From assembly GCA_947627705.1 (NCBI GenBank), contig CANQXL010000005.1, positions 1 to 41,440 on the forward strand: a stretch of DNA of 41,440 nucleotides, read 5' to 3'. This stretch comes from an uncultured Clostridia bacterium. GTDB lineage: Bacteria; Bacillota; Clostridia; TANB77; CAG-508. This document shows, one piece after another, positions 23,259-34,372 of this stretch; the stretch's first letter is position 1, and every line of letters begins with the position of its first letter. The notes below the pieces were generated by a model. It was not told the origin of the DNA and did not search any database. It saw only the letters and a program-made list of their open reading frames with translations. The position numbers were made by a program, and so were the translations under genes.

Positions 23259-24149
23259 ATGGAAAAAGAAATTTCCAAGCTTCTTAAAGAAAAATTAATT
23301 AAACAATATGGAGAAGATTTAACAAGAAAGATTTTGTCTGGCTATATGGAAAAGAAAAATGCAAGTCTAAGAGTTAATACATTAAAAACAAGTGTAGACG
23401 AAATAAAGAAAAATTTAATAGAAAACGAAATTGAATATAAGGAAGTAAAATGGAGTAAAGAAGCACTAATACTGCAAAATGTTGAAGAAGAAAAAATAAG
23501 AGAATTAGACATATATAAAGATGGAAAAATATATATGCAAAGTTTATCATCAATGATTCCTGCAATTGTACTAGAACCAAAGACAGGTGAAAACATATTA
23601 GACATGGCTGCAGCACCAGGTGGCAAAACCACACAAATGGCCGCACTATCTGGAAATGGAGCAATGATTACAGCATGTGAAAAAAATAAAATAAGATTTG
23701 AAAGAATGAAATATAATTTGCAAAAACAGGGAGCAACAAGGGTAAATGCATTAATGCAAGATTCAAGAAGACTTGACGATTTCTTTAAATTTGATAAAAT
23801 TTTGCTTGATGCACCATGTAGTGGAAGCGGAACAGATAATATATTTAAGCCAAATTTTACAAAAGAATTAATAGAAAAATCTGCAAAAACAGAGCAAGAA
23901 CTTATAGAAAAAGCTATAAAGATTTTAAAAAAAGATGGAATAATTGTATATTCTACTTGTTCAATTTTAGAAGAAGAAAACGAAGAAGTAGTAGAAAAAA
24001 TATTAAAAAAGGCAAATGCAGAGATATTAGAGATAAATGAAATAGAAGATATACAGAAGCTTCCAACAAGAATAAAAGGAACAATGTGTATAATGCCAAG
24101 TAAATTATATGAAGGATTTTTTATTGCAAAAATAAGGAAAATTAAATAG
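23259..24149 (+). CDS. RsmB/RsmF-type 16S rRNA m5C methyltransferase
   Basis: NILDMAAAPGGKTTQMAAL, LLDAPCSGSGT, VYSTCSILEEENEEVV. Confidence 0.93.
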   Translation: MEKEISKLLKEKLIKQYGEDLTRKILSGYMEKKNASLRVNTLKTSVDEIKKNLIENEIEYKEVKWSKEALILQNVEEEKIRELDIYKDGKIYMQSLSSMIPAIVLEPKTGENILDMAAAPGGKTTQMAALSGNGAMITACEKNKIRFERMKYNLQKQGATRVNALMQDSRRLDDFFKFDKILLDAPCSGSGTDNIFKPNFTKELIEKSAKTEQELIEKAIKILKKDGIIVYSTCSILEEENEEVVEKILKKANAEILEINEIEDIQKLPTRIKGTMCIMPSKLYEGFFIAKIRKIK

Positions 24150-24160
24150 GATAAACACAA

Positions 24161-24204
24161 AAACACTTTCCTAGTCTATATAATATATAGATAGGAGAGT
24201 GTTT
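24161..24204 (+). promoter_or_regulatory. Long hairpin covering the RBS of the DUF305 gene
   Basis: aaacactttcctagtctatata / tatatagataggagagtgttt. Confidence 0.65.
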
Positions 24205-24206
24205 TT

Positions 24207-24776
24207 ATGGAAAATTCAAGTGCATTTGAAGCAAAGGAGTATTTTATGCAATTTGATAAAATATTAAATGAAATGGAAAGTAAAATGCTATCATTTAATA
24301 CAACCAGTAATATAACAATAAATTTTATAGAATGTATGATACCCCATCATGAAGCAGCAATATATATGTGTGAAAATCTACTTACATATACAAATTATCA
24401 ACCTCTATATGAAATATCAAATAATATAATTAAAATGCAAACAAGAGGAATAGCACAAATGAAAGAAATAGTAAGAACAACATTAATTCCTGCAAATACA
24501 CAAAGAGCAGTTACAACATATGAAAATAGATATTTAGAAATAACAAAAAATATGATAAGTAAAATGAAAAATAGTCCAAGGTACCAAAATATAAATTTAA
24601 GTTTTACGTATGAAATGATACCACATCACGAGGGTGCTGTAGAAATGTGCAATAATTTACTGCAATATAGAATAGATCCTAGACTTAAAATAGTTGCACA
24701 AACAATAATAAGAGAGCAAAGTAAAGGAATTATAGAACTGAAAAATATTCAAGAAAATATAAGAAATGGAAGATAA
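24207..24776 (+). CDS. DUF305-family protein
   Basis: Two MIPHHE[AG]A motifs and EQSKGIIEL. Confidence 0.88.
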   Translation: MENSSAFEAKEYFMQFDKILNEMESKMLSFNTTSNITINFIECMIPHHEAAIYMCENLLTYTNYQPLYEISNNIIKMQTRGIAQMKEIVRTTLIPANTQRAVTTYENRYLEITKNMISKMKNSPRYQNINLSFTYEMIPHHEGAVEMCNNLLQYRIDPRLKIVAQTIIREQSKGIIELKNIQENIRNGR

Positions 24777-24805
24777 ATTGCATTTTTAAAAGAAAAAAAT
24801 AATTC

Positions 24806-24864
24806 TTGACAAAAGGATAAAAGCGATATATAATACAGCTAATGTATGAATTTATACATTAGCT
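24806..24864 (+). promoter_or_regulatory. Promoter with palindrome at the expected transcription start, upstream of comM
   Basis: TTGACA (24806)-N17-TATAAT (24829); AATGTAT-N6-ATACATT 24841-24860 within agctaatgtat...atacattagct. Confidence 0.7.
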
Positions 24865-24936
24865 TATTTTTTTATTTAATTTTTAAATCAAAAAACGAAT
24901 ATCTCGTTTAAAAAATCAAAAAAAGAGGGAAATAAA

Positions 24937-26477
24937 ATGTTATCAATTGTTAAAAGTATGTCTTTGCATGGACTTTCTGGCATTTTACTTAGCATAGAAA
25001 TTGATATATCACGGTGGGCTACCTACATGGGAAATTGTCGGACTTCCAGATGCAAGTGTAAGAGAATCAAAAGAGAGAATAAAAGCAGCCATAAAAAATA
25101 CAAATATAAGATTAGAAAGTAGAAGAATAGTAATAAATTTGTCTCCAGCAGATACAAAAAAGGAAGGTTCAATGTATGATTTACCAATGGCTGTTGCGAT
25201 ACTTATGGCAAACCAAGTTATTAAACAAATTAATCTAGAAGATACAATAATTATAGGCGAGCTTTCATTAAATGGAAAAATAAATAAAGTAAATGGTGTA
25301 TTTCCAATTGCACTTGAGGCAAGTAAAATGGGAATAAAGCAAATAATACTTCCAAAAGAAAACGAAAAAGAAGCATCAATAGTTCAAGACCTAGAAGTTA
25401 TTGGTGTAGATAATTTAAAAGAAGTTATAGATTATCTAAATCGGACACATAAAATTAAAATGTGAAAAGTTAGACTTAACAGATATTTTTTACGATAACA
25501 CAAAATATAAATTTGATTTTGCCGATGTAAAAGGACAAGAAAATGTAAAAAGAGCGTTAGAAGTTGCAGCTGCTGGTGGACACAACTGCATTTTAATCCG
25601 GATCTCCTGGTTCTCGGGAAAACTTACATGGCTAAATGCCTTCCATCAATACTTCCAGATTTAAATCTAAGTGAATCACTTGAAATCACCAAAATACATA
25701 GCATATCTGGACTCCTTAAGCCAGATACACCAATAATAACAAAAAGGCCATTTAGAGCGCCACACCATACAATATCAGGAGCTTCTCTTATACGGTGGCG
25801 GTAGGATCCCAAAGCCAGGAGAGATAAGTATTGCACATAATGGAGTGCTATTCTTAGACGAATTGACAGAATTTAATAAACACACACTTGAACTAATGAG
25901 AGGGCCATTAGAAGACAAACAAGTAAGTATAAATAGAGTAAATGCTAGTTTAATTTATCCATGTAATTTTATGCTAATATCTTCTATGAATCCGTGTCCG
26001 TGTGGTTATTACGGCTCAAAAGAAAAAAATTGTACTTGCACAAGAGAACAAATAAGTAGATATATAGGTAAAATTAGTGGACCACTTCTAGATAGAATTG
26101 ATATTCATGTCGAAGTAGAGCCAGTTAGTTATCAAAAATTAGATAAACAAGAAAAAGAAGAATCATCAGAAGAAATAAGGAAAAGAGTAAATAAGGCAAG
26201 ACAAATTGCAAAAGAAAGATATAAGGAATACAAAATATATTCAAATTCAGAATTAACTCAAGAATTAATTCAAAAATATTGCAAAATAGGCACAAAAGAA
26301 CGAGAAGTATTAAAGAATGCTTTTGAAAAATTAGGATTAAGTGCTAGAGCATATAATAGAATTCTTAAACTTTCAAGAACAATTGCAGATTTAGACGATA
26401 AAGAAAATATAGAAGTAAAGCATATAGCAGAAGCAATTAAATATAGAGAGTTAGACAGAAAATATTGGGGTAATTAG
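24937..26477 (+). CDS. comM: YifB/ComM-family Mg-chelatase-like AAA ATPase, five shifts at CGG 25012, 25442, 25599, 25615, 25793
   Basis: Corrected IEIDISGGLPTWEIVGLPDASVRESKERI, AAGGHNCILIGSPGSGKTYMAK (Walker A), [48 protein letters not shown]. Confidence 0.95.
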
Positions 26478-26504
26478 CGATGTGAGTATAAGGGGGAGTA
26501 TAGT

Positions 26505-27395
26505 TTGAACGTAGAAGAAATAAGCTTGGAAGACAAAGAATATCCGGAAATGCTTAAAAAGATAAAAAATCCGCCTATAAAAATATATGTTAAAGGAAAT
26601 AAAAAAATACTTAATGATAAAGCTATTGCAATAGTTGGGTCTAGAGATTGCACAGAAAAGGGAAAAGAGAATGCAAGAATGTTTTCAATAAATCTTGCAA
26701 AAGCAGGATTTACAATTGTAAGTGGAATGGCAAAGGGAATAGATTCAGCATCACATATAGGAGCAATAGATGTATGTGGAAAAACAATAGCAGTTCTTGG
26801 ATGTGGGATAAATTATGTGTATCCTAAAGAAAATGAAGAAATATATAAAAAAATTATAGAAACAGGAGGAGCAATAGTAAGCGAATATCAGGATATGATT
26901 GAGCCAGATTCAGAAAAATTTAGAAATAGAAATAGAATAGTTAGTGGATTGAGTCTTGGAATATTGGTAGTTGAAGCAGAACTTAGAAGCGGAACTTCAA
27001 TAACAGCAAGATATGCAAAAGAACAAAATAGGGATGTATTTTGCATACCAAATGCAATAGAAAATAAAAAAGGTATTGGAACAAATAAGCTGATACAGAA
27101 AGGAGCAAAACTTGTAATAGAACCGAATGACATAATAGAAAAGTACACAGGGTGCAAGCTTAAACAAATAACAATAGAAGACATAGAAAATAAAAATAAG
27201 ATTGACTTAAGCAATATAAAAGAAGAATATCGAGAAATTTGTAAAGTGATTCAAGAAGAGAGTTTAGGAATAAACGATATAAGCAAAAAGGTAAATTTAG
27301 ATATTTCTGAGCTATACCAAAGACTACTACTTATGGAGTTAGAAGATATTATAGAAATAAAACAAAATAAATATGTTATAAAGGGAGTAAAATAA
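26505..27395 (+). CDS. dprA: DNA processing protein (TTG start)
   Basis: AIVGSRDCTEKGKENARMF, IVSGMAKGIDSASHIGAI, TIAVLGCGINYVYPKEN. Confidence 0.95.
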   Translation: MNVEEISLEDKEYPEMLKKIKNPPIKIYVKGNKKILNDKAIAIVGSRDCTEKGKENARMFSINLAKAGFTIVSGMAKGIDSASHIGAIDVCGKTIAVLGCGINYVYPKENEEIYKKIIETGGAIVSEYQDMIEPDSEKFRNRNRIVSGLSLGILVVEAELRSGTSITARYAKEQNRDVFCIPNAIENKKGIGTNKLIQKGAKLVIEPNDIIEKYTGCKLKQITIEDIENKNKIDLSNIKEEYREICKVIQEESLGINDISKKVNLDISELYQRLLLMELEDIIEIKQNKYVIKGVK

Positions 27396-27397
27396 AT

Positions 27398-27751
27398 ATG
27401 AATAGAAAACAAATAGAAGGAAATTTTGGAGAAAAGCAAGCAACAAAATATTTGGAAGGCTTAGGGTATGAAATAATTTGTAATAATTTTAAGTGTATGC
27501 AAGGAGAAATAGATATTATTGCAAGAGATAAAAATGAGATAGTATTTGTTGAAGTTAAAACAAGAGCAAGCTTAAGGTATGGTAATCCTAAGGAAGCGGT
27601 AGACGAAAGAAAATTAGATCATATTTTTAAAGCTGGCAAGTATTATTTATATAAAAATCATGAAGAAAATAAATTTGTAAGAATTGATGTTATTGAGGTT
27701 TATCTAAGGTATGGAGATATAATGATAAATCATATAAAGCAGGCTGTGTAA
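27398..27751 (+). CDS. YraN/UPF0102 family protein
   Basis: GEKQATKYLEGLGYEIICNNFKCMQGEIDIIARD..IVFVEVKTRAS; follows dprA. Confidence 0.92.
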   Translation: MNRKQIEGNFGEKQATKYLEGLGYEIICNNFKCMQGEIDIIARDKNEIVFVEVKTRASLRYGNPKEAVDERKLDHIFKAGKYYLYKNHEENKFVRIDVIEVYLRYGDIMINHIKQAV

Positions 27752-27857
27752 TAAATGTAAAAAATTGTATTCTTATACCATACAGCCCGTATTAGCTTGT
27801 TTTTTTTAAAATCATATGATATAATCCTATCAAATAAATGAAAAAGGAATATATGCT

Positions 27858-28764
27858 ATGGAAAGTTTTAAATCAGGATTTGTTGCAATTTTAGGAAGGA
27901 CAAATGTCGGAAAATCAACTCTTTTAAATTCACTTATTGGTGGTAAGATTGCTGCAACAGCAAATAAGCCACAAACAACAAGAACCCAAATAAAAGGAAT
28001 AGTAAATAGAAAAACTTCGCAAATAATTTTTTTAGATACTCCACGGAATTCATAAACCAAAAACAAAATTAAGTAATATTATGATACAAACAGCATTTAA
28101 TTCAAGCAAAAATGTTGACTTAATTTTATTCATGATTGAAGCAACAAGTAAGGAAATTGGAAAAGGAGATAGTCTAATACTAGAAAAAATAAAAGAAGCA
28201 AATAAAAAAGCAATACTTGTAATTAATAAAATAGATTTAGTAAAAAAGGAAAGTCTTTTACATTTAATAGATATATATTCAAAAGAATATAATTTTGACG
28301 CGGTTATACCAATATCTGCAACAAATACAGATAAGAACGAAATATTACTACAAGAAATCGAGAAATGCCTTCCAGAAGGCCCAAAATATTATGACGAAGA
28401 GACATATACAGACCAAACGATTAAAATGTTAGTAGAAGAAATTATTAGAGAAAAAGCATTAAAATTTTTAGATGACGAAGTACCACATGGAATTTATGTA
28501 GAAACTCAAAAAGTAAAAAAAGGGAAAACAATGGATAACAAACCGATATTTAATATTGAAGCAACAATATATTGCGAAAGAGAATCGCATAAAGGAATCA
28601 TAATAGGGAAAAAAGGAAGTAAGCTAAAGCAAATAGGAACATATTCTAGGGAAGAAATTGAAAAAATTTTAGGCGAAAAAGTAAATCTTCAAACATGGGT
28701 AAAAGTAAGAGAAAACTGGCAAGATGACGATTCAATTGTAAAAAAATTTAAAATTGAAGATTAA
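27858..28764 (+). CDS. era: GTPase Era, +1 shift at CGG 28044-28046
   Basis: GRTNVGKST; corrected [23 protein letters not shown] (G3 motif); NKIDLV; KH domain. Confidence 0.96.
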
Positions 28765-28864
28765 TATTTAAGTATAAAAGCGCACAAAAAATACAAAATA
28801 AGAGATATAAAAAATATATGAAAAACAATAGATAAAATTTGCATGAAAGCGGAGATGATACTTT

Positions 28865-29017
28865 ATGATAAGTAAAATGGCGTGGAATATATTTAAAAAA
28901 ACAGGAGATATAAATACTTTTTTAGAATTTATAGAAACAAAAAATATTGAAGAAAATATATTAGAGGCAAAGAATGGGAATAATAAAAACGAAAGCTATT
29001 ATTTTAAGAGAAAGTAA
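28865..29017 (+). CDS. YqzL-like small protein, 50 aa (not in ORF track)
   Basis: MISKMAWNIFKKTGDINTFLEFIE...; located between era and recO. Confidence 0.75.
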   Translation: MISKMAWNIFKKTGDINTFLEFIETKNIEENILEAKNGNNKNESYYFKRK

Positions 29018-29707
29018 TATGGGAGACTTCGATAAAATGCTAACAATGCTTACTCCTGATCTTCGGAAAAATATCTTGTATAGCAAAAGGAGCAAGAAGA
29101 CCAAGCAGTAGCATGCTTGCGGGTACGCAGTTTTTAAGCTTTGGAGAGTATATACTTTATAAGGGAAGTGGAGAAACATATCATATAAATTCAGTTCAGC
29201 CTATCGAAGTCTTTTACAATTTAAGAATAGATTTAGATAAATTACAATATGCAGCGTATATTGCTAAAATAACAGAAGATATAAGTAATGAAAATGATAT
29301 ATCGTATAATGTCCTTAGATTATTATTAAATACAATATATGCAATATCAGAAACAGATATGGATAAGGACTTAATAGTTGCGATTTTTAAATTAAGACTT
29401 TTGTCCATAATGCGGTTTTACGCCAAATATTATGGAATGTGTGTCTTGCAAAAATAAAGAAAATTTGACATTTTTTAGCATAAAAAATAATGGATTAAAA
29501 TGTGAAAATTGTGCTAAAAGTGATAAAAGCGTTATAAGAATATCAAATGCAAGTTTATACGCAATAAGATATATAGTAATGTCAGAACTAAAAAAGCTTT
29601 TTTCGTTTAATATTCCAGAAGAATCAATAGAAGAATTAAAACTTATATCAAAAATATATTTAGAAGAAAAATTAGAAAAAAGTTATAAATTTGAAAAAAT
29701 AATTTAA
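28974..29707 (+). CDS. recO: DNA repair protein RecO, shifts at CGG 29064 and 29413
   Basis: Corrected MGIIKTKAIILRESNMGDFDKMLTMLTPDLGKISCIAKGARRPSSSMLAGTQFLSFGEY and LSIMGFTPNIMECVSCKNKENLTFFSIKNNGLKCENC. Confidence 0.93.
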
Positions 29708-29851
29708 AATTTTAAAAAAATAAAAATATGTTCTAAACCTAACTAAAAGCGAATAAAATATAAGTAAATACATATCCCTTTTTAAAAGTTAAATTTTGAC
29801 ACAAGCCCCAATTCCCCTAGGACAAAGGGAAACAAAGAATACTAGAAAAAT

Positions 29852-29880
29852 TTGACAAGAAATTAAAAAAATAGTATAAT
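29852..29880 (+). promoter_or_regulatory. sigma-A-like promoter
   Basis: TTGACA-N17-TATAAT. Confidence 0.75.
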
Positions 29881-29912
29881 TTGTGTATTGAAACAAGGAG
29901 GGACAAATTCTT

Positions 29913-30920
29913 ATGATAAAAAGTGAACAAGCTTCACTGTCCGTAATGAGAATTGCTGTCATAACAATCCTAGTAATATTCTCATTAAGTGCTTGCGTTT
30001 TAGCAGCAAGTGTGGATGTAAAGAATGTAAAAATTGTTCTATCAGATAACTGTGAAATCGAAGTAATAACAACAAAAACTGTAGTTTCGGATATATTAGA
30101 AGAAAATCATATAGTAATTTTACCAGAAGAAAATGTAGTTCCAAATTTGGATTCAGAAATAACAGATAATTCGTCAACAATAGTAATAACAGGAGTAACA
30201 CAAGATGCATATGCGGCAATTGAAATTGCAGAGGAAGAAGAAGGAGTAAGATTAGATCAACTATTAAGTGCATATAATGCAGTTGTAGAAAAAATAGTAG
30301 TTGTAGAAGAAATTATTCCATATGAGACAGAAACAAAAGGTGCTTCGGCAGAAGAAAACGTTAAAACAAAGTTAGTTCGAGAAGGAAAAGAAGGACTTAA
30401 AAAGTGTACATACAAAGTAAAATATCAAAATGATATTGAGATTGATAGAACTTTAATAAATGAAGAAATAATACAAGAACCAATTAATAAAATCGTACAA
30501 GCAACAAATACAATAAACAAAACGACTACTACCGCAAGAACAGCACCAGTAAGTACACCAAATAGTAAAACACTTGCAAGCAAGGTAGAAGGAATTACAC
30601 CAGAGGTTAAAACATTAAATGCATCTGCGTATACAGCATCAACTTGTGGTAAAATTCCTGGAACTTCAGGATATGGAAGAACTGCAAGTGGAGCCATGGC
30701 TTCTGCATGGTATACAGTTGCTGCAGGAAAAGGCTATCCAATTGGAACGATTATTTATATTCCATATTTTAAAAATCAGCCAAATGGTGGATGGTTTGTT
30801 GTACAGGACAGAGGCGGAGCAATATCAAATAATAAAATAGATATATATATGAATACATATAATGAATGTATTAGCTTCGGTAGAAGAAACCTAGAATGCT
30901 ATATCTATGTTGTAAACTAA
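29913..30920 (+). CDS. Secreted DUF348/G5/3D-domain protein (YabE/Rpf-like cell wall protein)
   Basis: N-terminal TM; LNASAYTASTCG...GRTASGAMASAWYTVAAG...VVQDRGGAISNNKIDIYM 3D domain. Confidence 0.9.
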   Translation: MIKSEQASLSVMRIAVITILVIFSLSACVLAASVDVKNVKIVLSDNCEIEVITTKTVVSDILEENHIVILPEENVVPNLDSEITDNSSTIVITGVTQDAYAAIEIAEEEEGVRLDQLLSAYNAVVEKIVVVEEIIPYETETKGASAEENVKTKLVREGKEGLKKCTYKVKYQNDIEIDRTLINEEIIQEPINKIVQATNTINKTTTTARTAPVSTPNSKTLASKVEGITPEVKTLNASAYTASTCGKIPGTSGYGRTASGAMASAWYTVAAGKGYPIGTIIYIPYFKNQPNGGWFVVQDRGGAISNNKIDIYMNTYNECISFGRRNLECYIYVVN

Positions 30921-30924
30921 AACT

Positions 30925-30954
30925 AAAGAGGCAAGAAATATTCTTGTCTCTTTT
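30925..30954 (+). terminator. Rho-independent terminator
   Basis: aaagaggcaagaa / ttcttgtctctttt. Confidence 0.65.
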
Positions 30955-31032
30955 ACTTAAGAATAAAAATTTTAATTAAAGAAATTATTCTAAAAAACTA
31001 TTTATTTAAGAAGTAATAGGAAGGAAAAATAA

Positions 31033-31793
<761 letters not shown>

Positions 31794-31808
31794 AAAGGAT
31801 GGATAAAA

Positions 31809-32931
31809 ATGTTAAAGGAACGGAAAAACAAAAATATCATGGTTTTTATTTGCAGTAGGAATAATTGTAGTATACAAGATACTAGACAATTTAGGAGATG
31901 TAACAGCATGGCTACATGGGCTTATATCAATACTTATGCCATTTATAATGGCACTAATTCTTGCATATTTATTTTATTTACCTTGCAGAAAAATTGAAAA
32001 TTCATTTAAAAAATCAAAAAATAAATTTGTAAAAAGAAAAGCAAGATGGCTTTCAATATTTACAGTATATATAATTACATTAATTTTAATACTTATAATA
32101 GTAAAATTTATAGTTCCAACTGTATATGAAAGTTTTGCAGATTTAATTTCAACACTTCCAACTTACTATAATAACATGAAACAAACAATTAGCCAAATTC
32201 CAGAAGATTCAATTTTAAGTAATATAGATTTTATGTCAATAATAGAAAATTTAGAAGAAATAAATTTACAAGATTACTTTAATTTAGAAATGATTACAGA
32301 ATATGCAAAGGGAATAATAGGCTTTGCAATGACAATATTTGATGTATTTGTAACCATAATAGTATCAATATACTTATTAGCAGAAAGAAGAGAAATTGTA
32401 GATTTTGCCAAAAAACTATGTGGAGCATTGTTTGATAATAGTACATATAAAGCAATAGGTAAGTACTTTAGAGAATCAAATGAAATATTTTTCAGATTTA
32501 TATCAAGCCAATTATTAGATGGTATAGTTGTAGGAATATTAACAAGTATTGTAATGTCAATTTTACATGTAAAATATGCAATTTTATTAGGATTTATGAT
32601 TGGTCTATTTAATTTAATTCCATATCTTGGAGCAATTGTTGCAGTCGTTATAGCTATTATAATTACAATATTTACAGGCGGATTTACACAAAGCTTATGG
32701 ATGGCAATTTTAGTAATAATACTTCAACAAATAGATGCAAATATAATAAATCCAAAGATAATAGGAAATTCACTTAAAATAAGTCCAATATTAATTATAT
32801 TCTCAGTAACTGTAATAGGTTCATACTTTGGAATCATGGGAATGTTTTTAGCAGTTCCAATAGTTGCTATAATAAAATTATTTATACAAGACTATATAAA
32901 ATATAAAGAAATGAAAGAAGTAAAAGAATAG
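31809..32931 (+). CDS. AI-2E family transporter, +1 shift at the fifth codon, CGG 31821-31823
   Basis: Corrected MLKEGKTKISWFLFAVGIIVVYKILDNLGDVTAWLHGLISILMPFIMALILAYLFYLPC; later FNLIPYLGAIVAVV, QQIDANIINPKIIG. Confidence 0.93.
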
Positions 32932-33010
32932 AAAATAATACTTTATCCTGAACAATTTATGTAAATTCAACATAATATATAGCAAAAACAAAAATGAAAG
33001 GATGACAAAA

Positions 33011-34267
33011 ATGTTGAGTTACATAATAAAAGGTGGAGCAAAGCTTGAAGGAGAAACTTATGTATCAGGTTCAAAAAATGCATCACTTCCGATAATCGCT
33101 GCGAGCCTTCTAAACAGTGGAACAACAAAACTATATAATGTACCTAATATACATGATACACAAATGATGTTTGAAATACTTAAAAAATTAGGTTGCAAAA
33201 TAAAGCGAAATAATGGTAAAATAGTAATTGACTCGAGTGAAATAAAATCTGAAGAAATACCTGATGAATTAATGAGACAAATGAGATCTTCTGTAATAAT
33301 TGTAGGAGCTATACTTCGGAAGAATGAGAAAAGCAAAGTTTTCTTATCCAGGTCGGATGTGATATAGGAGCAAGACCGATAGATCTTCATTTAAAAGCAT
33401 TTAAAGAATTAGGAATACAAATAAAAGAAGAATCAGGTTTTATTACATGTAATGTAGATAAAATAATTCCAACAGATATACACCTTGATTTCCCAAGTGT
33501 TGGAGCAACAGAAAATATAATGTTACTTTCAACATTAGCAGACGGAGAAACAAAAATTATAAATGCAGCTATGGAACCTGAAATAGTAGACCTTCAAAAC
33601 TTCTTAAATAAAATGGGAGCCAAGATTACAGGAGCAGGAAGTAATGTTATAAAAATAAAAGGAGTAAAAACTTTAAAGGATGTCCGGATATAACATTATG
33701 TCCGATAGAATTGAAGCAGGAACCCTTCTTTGTGCAGTAGCCCAAAGTGGTGGTGAAATAAAACTAAAAAAAGTTGAACCAGAAAATTTAACATCAGTTC
33801 TTCATAAACTAGAAGAGTGTGGATGCTTTTTAGATATAAAAAAGGATACTATAATTTTAAAGTCACCAAAAAAACTAAATAATATAGAAATAAAAACAAT
33901 GCCATATCCAGGTTTCCCAACAGATATGCAATCAATATTTGCAAGCATGCTCACAACTGCAAGGGGGACATCACTAATAATAGAAAACATATTTGAAAAC
34001 AGATATAAATATGTAAATGAGCTAAGAAAAATGGGAGCTAAAATAACAGTAGAAGGTAAAATATGTATAATTAAAGGAACAAGAAGACTTTATGGAGCAA
34101 ATGTTTCTGCTACAGATTTAAGGGGTGGAGCAAGCTTAGTGCTTGCAGGATTATCTGCTAAGGGAACAACTGTAATAGATAATGCTAAATATATACTAAG
34201 AGGGTATGAAAATTTAGACAAAAAATTAACATCATTAGGTGCAAAAATAATGCTGGACAATTTGTAA
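33011..34267 (+). CDS. murA: UDP-GlcNAc 1-carboxyvinyltransferase, shifts at CGG 33317, 33354, 33685
   Basis: GGAKLEGETYVSGSKNASLPIIAASLL; corrected [64 protein letters not shown]. Confidence 0.97.
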
Positions 34268-34309
34268 AAATAATCAATGTATAAGAATTAAGTATTTCAA
34301 AATAAATTT

Positions 34310-34339
34310 CTTAGCCGTATGGATGTAAATACGGCTGAG
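34310..34339 (+). promoter_or_regulatory. Hairpin between murA and ftsQ
   Basis: cttagccgtat-ggatgtaa-atacggctgag; no U-tract. Confidence 0.45.
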
Positions 34340-34372
34340 AAAATAAAATCTAAAGAAAAGGAGGAAAGTAAA

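Noticed and set aside
29760-29850. A riboswitch upstream of the 3D-domain gene (ccccaattcccctaggacaaaggg region)
   Set aside because: Lies upstream of the promoter at 29852 and matches no riboswitch consensus I can recognise.
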